Below are positions 50,931 through 59,884 of a DNA stretch of 64,000 nt, piece by piece. The DNA comes from UBA1479 sp040221095 (GTDB lineage Bacteria > Pseudomonadota > Alphaproteobacteria > Rhodospirillales > Casp-alpha2). The notes beneath the pieces were generated by a model. That model saw only the letters and a list, made by a program, of their open reading frames with translations. It was not told where the DNA came from and searched no databases. The stretch is from NCBI GenBank assembly GCA_040221095.1, contig JAVJVP010000008.1, forward strand, positions 62,001 through 126,000, written 5' to 3'. The translations under genes and the position numbers were made by a program. Position 1 is the stretch's first letter. Each line of letters opens with the position of its first letter.

Positions 50931-52832
50931 ATGCTGCACGTCAACGACATGACTTTTCGCCTGGGCGGCCGCGTGCTGTTCGAAAAGGCCACATTGCACC
51001 TGCCCCAGGGCCGGAAGATGGGCCTTGTCGGACGCAACGGGACCGGCAAGACGACCCTGTTTCGGATGATCCTGGGCGACGCCCATCCGGATGAAGGCTC
51101 CGTGCGTGTGCGCCCAAGTGCGCGCATCGGCACGGTGACGCAGGAAGCGCCCTCGGGTGTGACCAGCCTGCTCGACACCGTGCTGGCCGCCGACACGGAA
51201 CGCAGCGCCCTTTTGGTCGAGGCCGAGACAGCCAAGGATCCGACCCGCATCGCCGACATCCACAACCGTCTGGCCGATATCGACGCCCAGACCGCCCCGG
51301 CCCGCGCCGCCCGCATCCTGTCCGGGCTTGGCTTCGACGAGGCGGCCCAGGCCCGTCCCTGCAGCGAGTTTTCCGGCGGCTGGCGCATGCGCGTGGCGCT
51401 GGCGGCGACGCTGTTTTCGCGGCCCGACTTCCTGCTGCTCGACGAGCCGACCAACCACCTGGACCTGGAAGCGGCCATGTGGCTGGAAACCTATCTGGCG
51501 ACCTGGCCGGGCACGCTGCTGGTCATCAGCCACGACCGCACGATGCTCAACAAGGTCGTCGACGAGATCGCCCATCTGTCGGAATTGAAGCTGACCCGCT
51601 ACGCCGGCAATTACGACCGGTTCGAGCGCACGCGCCGCGAACGCATGACCCAGCAGGTCAAGCTGCAGGCCAAGCAGTTGTCCGAACAGCGCCGCATCCA
51701 ATCCTTCGTCGACCGCTTCCGGGCCAAGGCGACCAAGGCCAAGCAGGCGCAAAGCCGCATGAAGATGCTGGCCCGCATGGAGCCCATCGCCACGGTCGTC
51801 GAGGATAAGACGACGACCTTCAATTTCCCGGACCCCACCCCCCTGTCGCCGCCCCTGATCGCCCTGGACGAGGTCAGCGTCGGCTATGGCGCCGACGAGC
51901 CGATTTTGAAGAACCTGGACCTGCGCATCGACATGGACGACCGCATCGCCCTGATCGGCGCCAACGGCAACGGCAAGTCGACCCTGATCAAGATGCTGGC
52001 CGACCGCCTGAAGCCGCAGGCGGGAAAGCTCACCAAGTCGTCCAAGCTGAAGATCGGCTATTTCGCCCAGCATCAGCAGGAAGAACTGAACCTGAATGAA
52101 TCCCCGTTCCAGCACATGGCGCGGATCATGCCCATGGCGATGGAAACCAAGGTGCGCGCCCATCTGGGCCGGTTCGGGTTTTCCGGCGATCTTGCCAACA
52201 GCAAGGTCGAGGTCCTGTCCGGCGGCGAGAAGGCGCGGCTTCTGTTCGCGCTGATGAGCACCGAGGCGCCGCATATCCTGTTTCTCGATGAGCCGACCAA
52301 CCACCTGGACGTGGACGCCCGTGAGGCCCTGGTCCAGGCGTTGAACGAATACGACGGCGCCATCGTCCTGGTGACCCATGATTCGCATCTGATCGACCTT
52401 GTCTGCGACCGCCTGTGGCTGGTCGCCGACGGCGCCTGCAAGCCCTTCGAGGGCGACCTGGACGCCTATGCCGGGCTGCTGATGGAACAGCGCCGCCTGG
52501 CCCGCCGTGAAGTCCGCGCCGCCAAGGACGGCGACAGCGTCGCCGGGATCGACAAGAAGGAACTGCGCCGCGAGCGCGCCCGCCGGCGCGAGGAGACGGC
52601 GGCCCTGCGCAAGTCGGTCGTCGACGCCGAACGCAGGATGGAAAAACTGACCCAGGAGATCGCGGTCCTGGAGGCCAGGATGGCCGACCCGGAAATCTAC
52701 AACGGGCCGACGTCCAAGCTGATGGACCTGCAGGTCGCCCATAAGAAGGTCAAGGACACCCTGGCCGAAACGGAACAGCAATGGCTGAGCGCCCAGGAAG
52801 CCATCGACGGAGCCCTGGACGAGGCGTCATGA
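50931..52832 (+). CDS. ABC-F family ATPase (Uup/YheS-like)
   Basis: This 633-residue cytoplasmic protein has two ABC ATPase domains and no membrane part. Domain 1 has GRNGTGKTT, SGGWRMRVAL and LLLDEPTNHLDL; domain 2 has GANGNGKST, LSGGEKARLLFA and LFLDEPTNHLD. The linker between them is rich in basic residues (about 235-285), and a C-terminal coiled coil (about 545-620) follows. ABC-F proteins act on the ribosome or on DNA repair. ATGA overlap couples it to the next gene. Confidence 0.92.
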   Translation: MLHVNDMTFRLGGRVLFEKATLHLPQGRKMGLVGRNGTGKTTLFRMILGDAHPDEGSVRVRPSARIGTVTQEAPSGVTSLLDTVLAADTERSALLVEAETAKDPTRIADIHNRLADIDAQTAPARAARILSGLGFDEAAQARPCSEFSGGWRMRVALAATLFSRPDFLLLDEPTNHLDLEAAMWLETYLATWPGTLLVISHDRTMLNKVVDEIAHLSELKLTRYAGNYDRFERTRRERMTQQVKLQAKQLSEQRRIQSFVDRFRAKATKAKQAQSRMKMLARMEPIATVVEDKTTTFNFPDPTPLSPPLIALDEVSVGYGADEPILKNLDLRIDMDDRIALIGANGNGKSTLIKMLADRLKPQAGKLTKSSKLKIGYFAQHQQEELNLNESPFQHMARIMPMAMETKVRAHLGRFGFSGDLANSKVEVLSGGEKARLLFALMSTEAPHILFLDEPTNHLDVDAREALVQALNEYDGAIVLVTHDSHLIDLVCDRLWLVADGACKPFEGDLDAYAGLLMEQRRLARREVRAAKDGDSVAGIDKKELRRERARRREETAALRKSVVDAERRMEKLTQEIAVLEARMADPEIYNGPTSKLMDLQVAHKKVKDTLAETEQQWLSAQEAIDGALDEAS

Positions 52833-53677
52833 CCGCGCCTGCGCCGTCCACCCCAGGATCCGCTGTCCCGCAGCTGACCGACTGGACCGGACGTCGCCAC
52901 GACACGGCCCCGGACGCCCGCATCCTGTCCCTGGTGCCGTCCCTGACGGAAACCCTGTTCGCGCTCGGCCTCGGCGGCAATATCGTCGGGCGCACAGCCT
53001 TCTGCATCCATCCGGCGGATAGGGTCAAAGACGTCAAAAGCGTCGGCGGCACCAAGCAGGTGAACTGGCGCAAGGTCGACGCGGCGCGGCCGACCCATGT
53101 GGTCCTCAACGTCGATGAGAACCCGAAAGAGATGGCCGAAGAAATGACGACCCGCGGCATCGTGCCCGTGGTTACCCATCCCCTGTCCCCCGCCGACAAT
53201 GGTCCGCTGATCCGCCTTCTGGGGGGCGTGTTCGGGCGCCCCGACGCGGGCGAAGACCTGGCCAGGCGGTTCGAGGACGCCCTGGGGGCGGTCACCGCCG
53301 CCCGACCCATGGCGGAGACCCGCGTCCTCTACCTGATCTGGAAGACGCCCTGGATGACCGTCGGCCCGGACACCTATATCGCGCGGACTCTCGACCTGAT
53401 CGGATGGCGCACCTGGGCGGCGCCGGCGGAAGCGCGCTATCCGGAGATCGAGATGACCGACGCCGTTCTCGGCGATGTCGACCGGGTGCTGTTTTCGTCG
53501 GAGCCCTTCCCCTTCACCGAGGATCACCTGGCCGCCTTCCGCGCCGATCACCCGGACCACGCCGCCAAGGCGTTGCCGGTCGATGGTGAAATGCTGTCCT
53601 GGTACGGCGTCCGCGCGGCCCAGGGCCTTTCCTATCTGAAGGAACTGGCGGCCGGCGCGGCGGTCTCCCGCCCATGA
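52829..53677 (+). CDS. Helical-backbone metal/cobalamin-binding-type protein without a signal peptide
   Basis: This 282-residue protein is of the BtuF/periplasmic-binding fold type. N-terminal motif ARILSLVPSLTETLFALGL and the central WRKVDAARPTHVVLN match the family, and YLIWKTPWMTVGPDTYIARTLDLIG lies in the second lobe. The N-terminus lacks a hydrophobic signal, so it may be cytoplasmic and bind cobalamin or a metal chelate without export. It is coupled to the ABC-F gene (ATGA) and to the MFS gene (ATGA). Confidence 0.82.
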   Translation: MTAPAPSTPGSAVPQLTDWTGRRHDTAPDARILSLVPSLTETLFALGLGGNIVGRTAFCIHPADRVKDVKSVGGTKQVNWRKVDAARPTHVVLNVDENPKEMAEEMTTRGIVPVVTHPLSPADNGPLIRLLGGVFGRPDAGEDLARRFEDALGAVTAARPMAETRVLYLIWKTPWMTVGPDTYIARTLDLIGWRTWAAPAEARYPEIEMTDAVLGDVDRVLFSSEPFPFTEDHLAAFRADHPDHAAKALPVDGEMLSWYGVRAAQGLSYLKELAAGAAVSRP

Positions 53678-54843
53678 CACCGGACACGGGCGCGCCGCGC
53701 CTCGCCCCTTTGCGTCTGGCCCTGTTCTACGGCGGCATTTTCCTGGCGCTCGGCATCATGGGGCCGTTCTGGCCGCTGTGGCTCAAGGACCGGGGCCTGG
53801 ACGCGGAACAGATCGGCCTGGTGTTCGCCCTGGGCACCCTGGCCCGACTGGCCGTCACCCCCCATTTCGCCCGCGCCGCCGACCGCGCCGGCGAACGTAA
53901 ACGCATTCTGGTTCTGCTCAGCTTCCTGGGCGCCGTGACCTTTCTCGCCTTCCACTGGGCCGAAAGCTTCTGGCCGATCATCCTGGTGACCGTGGTGTTC
54001 TATGCCAGCCGGGGGCCCATCCTGCCGCTGATGGAAAGCCTGACCATGCTGACCCGGCAGCGTGTGCCCTTCGACTACGGCCGGGTGCGGCTGTGGGGGT
54101 CGATCACCTTCATTTTCGGCGCCTGGGGCATGGGGCTGGTCCTGACCGACGCCCCCGTGGACTGGATCCATTGGGCCATCTTCGCGTCCGTCGCGCTGAC
54201 CTTCCTCTGCGCCCTTGCCCTGCCCGATACCCGCGCGCCCGCCGCCGCGAAGGGCGGCCGGCCGTTCCGCGAGATCATGGCTGTACCCGGCCTCATGGCG
54301 GCGATGACGGCGGCGACCTGCATCCAGGCGTCGCATGCAGTCTATTACAATTTCGGCTCCATCCATTGGCTGGCGGCGGGCCATGGGGCGGACGTCATCG
54401 GCGCACTCTGGGCCGAGGGCGTGATCGCCGAAATTCTGCTGTTCACCTTTGCCGCCGCCACCGTGCGGCGCATCGGCGCGGTCCGCATGATCGCCATCGG
54501 CGCCGCCGCCGCGACCCTGCGCTGGGCCGGCACGGCGGCGACCACGGACCTTGAATGGCTGATCCTGTTGCAGGCCCTGCACGGGCTCAGCTACGGCGCC
54601 ACGCATCTCGGCATCATCCACCTGATCACCGAGCGGGTCGATCCGTCCCTGTCCGCTTCCGCGCAAAGCCTGTTCGCCATTACCCTTGGCGTGGGCATGA
54701 GCACCGCGTCCTATGGTGCCGGGCTGTTGTTCGCGTCCCTGGGCGGCGGCGCCTTCTGGACCATGGCGGCGCTCGCCCTGGCCGGCGCCGGGTTCGCCGG
54801 ATTCTCACTATTGGCACGCCGCATTACCGCCGCCCAGCGATGA
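53674..54843 (+). CDS. MFS transporter
   Basis: This is a 389-residue major facilitator with twelve predicted helices. Motif A-like region LARLAVTPHFARAADRAGERKR follows helix 2, and the first helix is LALFYGGIFLALGIMGPFWPLWLKD. It resembles the HcaT/MFS_1-like subgroup. The start overlaps the preceding stop (ATGA), so it is translationally coupled. Substrate unknown; the neighbouring binding protein may hint at a related small molecule. Confidence 0.88.
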   Translation: MTPDTGAPRLAPLRLALFYGGIFLALGIMGPFWPLWLKDRGLDAEQIGLVFALGTLARLAVTPHFARAADRAGERKRILVLLSFLGAVTFLAFHWAESFWPIILVTVVFYASRGPILPLMESLTMLTRQRVPFDYGRVRLWGSITFIFGAWGMGLVLTDAPVDWIHWAIFASVALTFLCALALPDTRAPAAAKGGRPFREIMAVPGLMAAMTAATCIQASHAVYYNFGSIHWLAAGHGADVIGALWAEGVIAEILLFTFAAATVRRIGAVRMIAIGAAAATLRWAGTAATTDLEWLILLQALHGLSYGATHLGIIHLITERVDPSLSASAQSLFAITLGVGMSTASYGAGLLFASLGGGAFWTMAALALAGAGFAGFSLLARRITAAQR

Positions 54844-54859
54844 AACCGGCCCGGCGGCG

Positions 54860-54941
54860 ATGCATTCACATTCACGATTATGTAAACAATTTTCCTTGGT
54901 TTTCGCGGCTTTCAGACCGATGCTGGAATGCATTTACATCC
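54860..54941. repeat. Near-identical 14-base direct repeats in the gap
   Basis: ATGCATTCACATTC (54860-54873) and ATGCATTTACATCC (54928-54941) match in 12 of 14 bases. They lie in the AT-rich 187-base gap before the basic-tailed membrane protein gene and could be binding sites for a regulator. Confidence 0.3.
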
Positions 54942-55030
54942 AGACAGGTTTTATAAGTGAACTCTTAACCAAAGAATCATAGAATCGGGACTGCCTGGGA
55001 TGGGGAGTCCTTGGGGCAAGGAGGTGACGT

Positions 55031-55573
55031 GTGGGTTATCTAGATTCGCTGCTGGGGTTCTTCAAATTCACGAAGGACACGGACTTGGTCGCCGCGACCT
55101 GTCTGGTGCTGTTGCTGTCGAGCATCATCGGCGGCATGCTGTCCAGCATCTTCAAAGCGTTCGGCGGCCCGCTGAAGCCCCTCGCCTTTCAGGAAACCAA
55201 CGGCTTCCGGATCCTGCTGTTCTATGAAATCTGCCTGGTCGCGGTCATCTTCTATTACCACATGCATGTGACCGGCAGGGTCGACGCGGTCCAGGTCATC
55301 TTCTGGGTCACGACCATGCTGTCCATGCCGGTTCTGTGGTTCATGGGTTCCGTGATCACCCAGGTCCTGTTCTGGTCGAAGATTTCAAAGAACAAGAAGG
55401 CCTACCGTGAGATCGTCGCCAAGCGGAAATTCGCCAAGCACAAGAAGATGCAGGAGCAGATCCGCGAAGAAACCAAGGAATCAAAGGAAGCCCAGGCGCG
55501 GCGCGCCGAGGTGACGGCCAAGGGCAAGAAGGGCCATCAGGCCACGGTCAAGCGCCGCCGCGCCGAAAGCTGA
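55031..55573 (+). CDS. Membrane protein with a basic cytoplasmic tail, unknown
   Basis: This 180-residue protein starts at GTG 55031, five bases after AAGGAGGT. It has three or four hydrophobic segments: LVAATCLVLLLSSIIGGML, FRILLFYEICLVAVIFYY, VIFWVTTMLSMPVLWFM. The last 55 residues are highly basic (KISKNKKAYREIVAKRKF, GKKGHQATVKRRRAES) and probably face the cytoplasm and could bind nucleic acid or acidic lipids. I do not recognise the family. Confidence 0.7.
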   Translation: MGYLDSLLGFFKFTKDTDLVAATCLVLLLSSIIGGMLSSIFKAFGGPLKPLAFQETNGFRILLFYEICLVAVIFYYHMHVTGRVDAVQVIFWVTTMLSMPVLWFMGSVITQVLFWSKISKNKKAYREIVAKRKFAKHKKMQEQIREETKESKEAQARRAEVTAKGKKGHQATVKRRRAES

Positions 55574-55622
55574 CCGCGTTTTCCGGGGCCGCGACCGAAC
55601 GCCCCGCCCATCCCTGTTCTAT

Positions 55623-56387
55623 TCAGCCGCCCACCTGGGACAGCTTGGCCGCCGCGCGGCGCAACGCCGGCACGAAGGATTGCGCCCGCTCCATGGACAT
55701 GCGTACGGTCGGCCCGTGGCAGGCGAGCGTGCCGGCCAGCCGGCCCTTGGCGTCGGTGACGGGCACGGCGACGGCGACCATGCCTTCGATGAATTCCTGA
55801 TTATCGGTGCCGACCTTTTCCCGGCGGATGCCTTCAAGGTTGGCGAGCAGCGCATCCGGTTCGGTGATCGTGCCCGGCGTGTGGGGAATCAGATCGAGAG
55901 CCTGAATCATCTGGCGGCGGCGGGCGGCGGGTAGCGACGCCAGATAAAGCTTGCCGCTGGCCGTGCAATGCAGCGGCACCCGCGAGCCGATGGGCAGCTG
56001 CGTGCGCAGCGGCCATTTGGTCTCCACCCGGTCGATGTAATACATCTCCCCGCCCATCGGGATGTTGAAGTTACAGGTTTCGCCGATTTCCTGCGACAGG
56101 TCGGTCAGGATGCGGTGACGCTGGCTGTGGTCCGTGTCGACGGCGACAGTCGCCATGGCGAGGTCACGCAGGCGCGGGCCGATGCTCAACCCCTCGCCGG
56201 ACGGCGACGGCGTGACGAAGCCCGTTTCCGTCAACAGGGTGCAAAGCCGATGCACCGTCGCCTTGGGAAGCCCCGTCAGGCTGGCGATCTTGGCGGCGCT
56301 CAGGGGACGGCCCTCGCCGACCATGGCTTCGACAATCTCCAGCGCACGGATCGACCGCGAGCCCTTTTCATCTCCATTATTCGCCAT
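55623..56387 (-). CDS. IclR-family regulator of the TRAP operon
   Basis: This is a protein of about 254 residues. Wing-HTH residues about 10-75 (PLSAAKIASLTGLPKATVHRLCTLL) are followed by the effector domain (about 85-250) with IGSRVPLHCTASGKLYLA, the conserved ligand-pocket segment. It is the last gene after dctP-dctQ-dctM on the same strand and probably regulates TRAP uptake and the divergent GMC oxidoreductase. ATG 56387 (MANNGDEKG) is preferred over the TTG at 56393. Confidence 0.9.
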   Translation of the reverse strand: MANNGDEKGSRSIRALEIVEAMVGEGRPLSAAKIASLTGLPKATVHRLCTLLTETGFVTPSPSGEGLSIGPRLRDLAMATVAVDTDHSQRHRILTDLSQEIGETCNFNIPMGGEMYYIDRVETKWPLRTQLPIGSRVPLHCTASGKLYLASLPAARRRQMIQALDLIPHTPGTITEPDALLANLEGIRREKVGTDNQEFIEGMVAVAVPVTDAKGRLAGTLACHGPTVRMSMERAQSFVPALRRAAAKLSQVGG

Positions 56388-56439
56388 ATTCAACTATGCC
56401 ATCCACACGAACCAAAGTCGCCGCTGTGCCCAGTCGGAT

Positions 56440-57759
56440 CTATTTTCCGTAGATGTAGCCAGGCAACCACAACGCGATTTGGGGAAAGACCATGATCAGG
56501 ATGAGGCCGATAAGCTGGATCACCATGAACTGCATCATGCCGATATAGATGTCCTTAAGATCCCACTCCGGCACCACCCCCTTCAGGAAGTAAGCTGATA
56601 GCGCCACCGGTGGCGATAGCCAAGCCGTTTGCAGGTTGACCGCGACCAGAATGCCGAACCACACAAGGTTGAAGCCCAGCTGTTCGATCAGCGGCAGCAG
56701 GATCGGCACGATGATCAACACGATCGGCACCCATTCCAGCGGCCAGCCCAAAAGGAAGATCAGGGCCATGACCATGATCAGCAGAACCATGGGCGGCAGG
56801 TCCATGCCGAGCAGCAGTTCCGTCAGCATGGTCGGCGTACCGAGGCGCGAGAACACCGCCCCGAAGAAGTTGGAGGCGGCGACCAGGATCAGGATCAGGG
56901 CCGAAATTTCCAGCGTCTTGATCAGGGCTTCCTTGAACTTCTTGTAGGTCATGCGCCGATAGGCCAGCGTCAGCAGCAGAGCCCCGGCGGCGCCGCAGCC
57001 CGCCCCTTCGGTCGGCGTCGCCAGACCGAACATGATGGAGCCGAGCGCCGAGAACACCAGCAGCGCCGGGGGCACCAGGCCGAGCAAGAATTCCCGGACG
57101 ATCTCGCCCATGTTGGCGGCGCGGTCTTCAACCGGGAGCGCCGGGCCGAGGGACGGGTTGAGCATGCAGCGGCCGACGGCATAGCAGGCATACAGGAAAG
57201 CCATCATGACGCCGGGGATGATGGCGGCGGCGAACAGGTCGGTGACCGGGACCTCGAGCACCGGGCCCATGACCACCAGCATGATCGACGGCGGAATCAA
57301 AATGCCCAGCGTGCCGCCGGCGGTGATCGTGCCCGCCGCCAAGCGCACGTCATAACCGGACCGGTTCATGGTCTTGGCCGCCATGATGCCGAGGATCGTG
57401 ACCGAGGCCCCGACGATACCCGTCGCGGCGGCGAAGATGGTCGAGACGAACAGCACGGCGATATAGAGCGACCCCCGCACCCGCGACAGCATCAGTTGCA
57501 CCGCCGAGAACAGACGTTCCATCAGGCCCGCCTGCTCCATCAATATCCCCATGAATATGAATAGAGGGACGGCCGCCAATGTCTGTTCCAGCATGACGTT
57601 CGAGAACTGGAACGTCATCAGATAGAACACGACCTTGCCGAAGCCGATGTAGCCGAACACAAAGCCGAGGAAAATCAGGGTGAAGGAGATCGGGAAGCCG
57701 ACGAAGATCGCCAGCAGCATCACCCCGATCAGAATGAGACCCAGGATTTCGTTTTCCAT
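56440..57759 (-). CDS. TRAP transporter large permease (DctM-type)
   Basis: This is a 439-residue membrane protein with twelve or so hydrophobic segments. It starts MENEILGLILIGVMLLAIFVGFPISF. Typical motifs are AAATGIVGASVTILGIMAAK and GTLGILIPPSIMLVVMGPV, and LIKTLEISALILILVAASNFFG in the second half. It is the Na+-coupled secondary transport unit of the TRAP system. It starts two bases after the small permease stop, so the two are translationally coupled. Confidence 0.93.
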   Translation of the reverse strand: MENEILGLILIGVMLLAIFVGFPISFTLIFLGFVFGYIGFGKVVFYLMTFQFSNVMLEQTLAAVPLFIFMGILMEQAGLMERLFSAVQLMLSRVRGSLYIAVLFVSTIFAAATGIVGASVTILGIMAAKTMNRSGYDVRLAAGTITAGGTLGILIPPSIMLVVMGPVLEVPVTDLFAAAIIPGVMMAFLYACYAVGRCMLNPSLGPALPVEDRAANMGEIVREFLLGLVPPALLVFSALGSIMFGLATPTEGAGCGAAGALLLTLAYRRMTYKKFKEALIKTLEISALILILVAASNFFGAVFSRLGTPTMLTELLLGMDLPPMVLLIMVMALIFLLGWPLEWVPIVLIIVPILLPLIEQLGFNLVWFGILVAVNLQTAWLSPPVALSAYFLKGVVPEWDLKDIYIGMMQFMVIQLIGLILIMVFPQIALWLPGYIYGK

Positions 57760-57761
57760 TA

Positions 57762-58376
57762 TCAGGGCCACCTTCCCTTGGTCGCGGCGTAATAGCTTTT
57801 CAGCGTTTCCGATATGCCCTGAATGATCAGCAGAACGATGCCCACGGGCAGCGCCGTCTTGATCGGGCCCATGTGCGGCATCCAGGCGGTATCCATGCCC
57901 TTCTCGCCCCGGATCCAGGCCAGCGACGCGAAGTCGACCGCCATGTAAAGGAACACCAGCATGCCGGGGAAATAGAGCACCAGGTAGAGCAGCAGGTCGA
58001 TGCGCCCCTGCACCTTCTCGGACCACAGGCGGTAGAGGAAATCGGCGCGGATGTGCACGCCCTTGGACAGGGCGTAGCCGGCGCCGAGCATGAACAGGGC
58101 GCCGTACAGCATGCGCGAAACGTCATAGGCCCACATGGTGGGGGCGACGAACAGGTAGCGCGCGGCCACCTCGTAAACCATTGCGATGAACAGCGGCACC
58201 GTCAGCCAACAGACGATGTTGCCGATGAGCAGGCTGAACCGGTCGATGCCGGTGATCGTCCGTGCCATCCAGCGGGGCATGTCGTCCGGCATCTTGCCCG
58301 ACGGGTCGCCCCGGCGCTCGGCGATCAGCTCGTCGGTGATGTCGAGATCACCGGGAATTGGATCGTGATCGGCCAT
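57762..58376 (-). CDS. TRAP transporter small permease (DctQ-type)
   Basis: This is a 204-residue membrane protein with four helices after an acidic N-terminal tail. The motif VFLYMAVDFASLAWIRGEKG and the earlier YEVAARYLFVAPTMWAYDVSRMLYGALFM fit DctQ. It holds the large permease in the complex. It follows dctP with a 161-base gap that contains a strong hairpin. Confidence 0.88.
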   Translation of the reverse strand: MADHDPIPGDLDITDELIAERRGDPSGKMPDDMPRWMARTITGIDRFSLLIGNIVCWLTVPLFIAMVYEVAARYLFVAPTMWAYDVSRMLYGALFMLGAGYALSKGVHIRADFLYRLWSEKVQGRIDLLLYLVLYFPGMLVFLYMAVDFASLAWIRGEKGMDTAWMPHMGPIKTALPVGIVLLIIQGISETLKSYYAATKGRWP

Positions 58377-58476
58377 CCGAAACTTCTTTTCCGTTCATGG
58401 CTCCGCCCGCTGGCGGAACAAGAAAGATTGTGCGGCACCTTAAGATCGGTCCGCGGAAGGGCGCGGCGGACAATGC

Positions 58477-58502
58477 GGGGGCGGGCGGTGGCGCCCGCCC
58501 CC
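58477..58502 (-). other. Strong intercistronic hairpin between dctP and dctQM
   Basis: GGGGGCGGGCG (58477-58487) and CGCCCGCCCCC (58492-58502) form a perfect 11-bp stem with a four-base loop, directly after the binding protein gene (minus strand). Such stem-loops after solute-binding-protein genes protect the upstream mRNA and reduce downstream transcription, giving excess binding protein. Confidence 0.6.
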
Positions 58503-58537
58503 GAAAGTCCGGCAGCTGTCATGTGTAGAGGATTGGC

Positions 58538-59656
58538 CTACTTCTTCTTGCTCTTGGCGTAGGCGTTACCGAGGTTGGCGTTCGAGGTTTGCGCCCCTGC
58601 CCAGAACGGCACCGCGATGTCCGCGAAGTCCTTCTGGGAATCCCAGACCTTCTTGAAGAACGGGTTTTCGGCGGCGTTCTTCTCAAGGCTCTTGCGGGCC
58701 GCTTCCATGTACTCGGTGAAGTAGTCGGCGGGCGTGTCATGCAGGATGACGCCGTGCTTTTCCACCAGTTCCTTCAGCGCCTTGCCGTTTTCATAGATAC
58801 GCCAGCTCATGGCGCGGGACAGCGAGGCGTCGGCGGCGATTTCCATCGCCTGCTGCTGATGCGGGGTCAGGCTCTTCCACACGTCGCCATTCAGGTACAT
58901 GTCGGCGTTGACGACCACCTGATGCAGGCCCTGCAGATAGTAATGCTTCAGCACCTTCTGGAAGCCGAACACCATGTCCGGTTTCGGGCAGCACCATTCG
59001 GCGGCGTCGATCACGCCTTTTTCCAGGGCCGGCAGAATGTCGCCGCCGCCCATGGCGACCGAGGCGACGCCGATGTCATTGTAGGTCTGGCCGGGAATGC
59101 CCGGAGGCGTGCGGAAGCGGTACTTGCGGAAGTCGGCCATGGAGTTGATGGGCTCCTTGAACCAGCCGAGGGCTTCAGGGCCCACGGGCTGCAGGATGAA
59201 GCCCTTGATGTTCATGCCCATCTCTTTCCACAGCTGTTCATAAAGCGCGCGGCCACCGCCGTACTGGTACCAGCTGACCCAGGCGATGTTGTCCATGCCG
59301 ACGCCGCCGCCCGCGACGGGCGAGCCGAACAGCATGGCCGCCGGGTGATAGCCGGACCAATAATGGGTCCAGGCGAACCCGCCTTCGATCAGGCCCTTGT
59401 CGACGGCTTCCAGCGTTTCCTTGACGCCGACGACCGCACCCGCGGGCAGCACTTCGATTTCGATTTCACCATTGGTCAGCGCCGCAACGTTGGCGGCGTA
59501 ATCCTTCAACATCGTGACTTCATCGGCCTTGGCCGGGATCACCGACTGGACGCGGATCTTGACCTTCTTGGCCTCGGCCGTGCCGGGCGTGAAGACCGCC
59601 GCCGTCGCGAATGCCAGAAGGGCGAACGCGGCAAATAGAGATTTGATTTTGTTCAT
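58538..59656 (-). CDS. TRAP transporter substrate-binding protein (DctP-type)
   Basis: This 372-residue periplasmic protein has a signal peptide MNKIKSLFAAFALLAFATAA (about 1-30). In the TRAP fold the ligand carboxylate is held by an Arg in FRTPPGIPG, and GVIDAAEWCCPKPDMVFGF is the nearby pocket segment with adjacent cysteines. The pattern is like TakP-type oxo-acid binders, so an organic acid is likely. It is the first gene of the operon and is divergent from a GMC oxidoreductase. Confidence 0.92.
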   Translation of the reverse strand: MNKIKSLFAAFALLAFATAAVFTPGTAEAKKVKIRVQSVIPAKADEVTMLKDYAANVAALTNGEIEIEVLPAGAVVGVKETLEAVDKGLIEGGFAWTHYWSGYHPAAMLFGSPVAGGGVGMDNIAWVSWYQYGGGRALYEQLWKEMGMNIKGFILQPVGPEALGWFKEPINSMADFRKYRFRTPPGIPGQTYNDIGVASVAMGGGDILPALEKGVIDAAEWCCPKPDMVFGFQKVLKHYYLQGLHQVVVNADMYLNGDVWKSLTPHQQQAMEIAADASLSRAMSWRIYENGKALKELVEKHGVILHDTPADYFTEYMEAARKSLEKNAAENPFFKKVWDSQKDFADIAVPFWAGAQTSNANLGNAYAKSKKK

Positions 59657-59711
59657 GCTTCCACTCCCAAACATGGGGCCCTGCCGTGCACGATTGCCGC
59701 CGGGACCGTTG

Positions 59712-59760
59712 AGAAGTCGTATTAAATTATCATTATTGAGACTTCTATGTATCATTATTG
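59712..59760. promoter_or_regulatory. Operator-like repeats between TRAP operon and GMC gene
   Basis: AGAAGTC (59712-59718) and GACTTCT (59740-59746) form an inverted repeat with 21 bases between. ATCATTATTG occurs twice (59729-59738, 59751-59760) with 22-base spacing. The site lies in the 228-base divergent gap and is a candidate for IclR binding. Confidence 0.45.
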
Positions 59761-59884
59761 CAAACATTAGCATTATCTGCAACGATGATTTCGCGACCCC
59801 ACCCCACCATCGCGGCGTCGCGGAGGCCCCTTTCGGCGGCACGCCGTCGCGGATCAACGCAATCAGGACAACGACGAATCAACG

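Noticed and set aside
50742..52781. 679-codon minus-strand frame opposite the ABC-F gene
   Set aside because: The opposite strand encodes both Walker motif sets. This frame is composition-driven and also crosses the predicted RNA.
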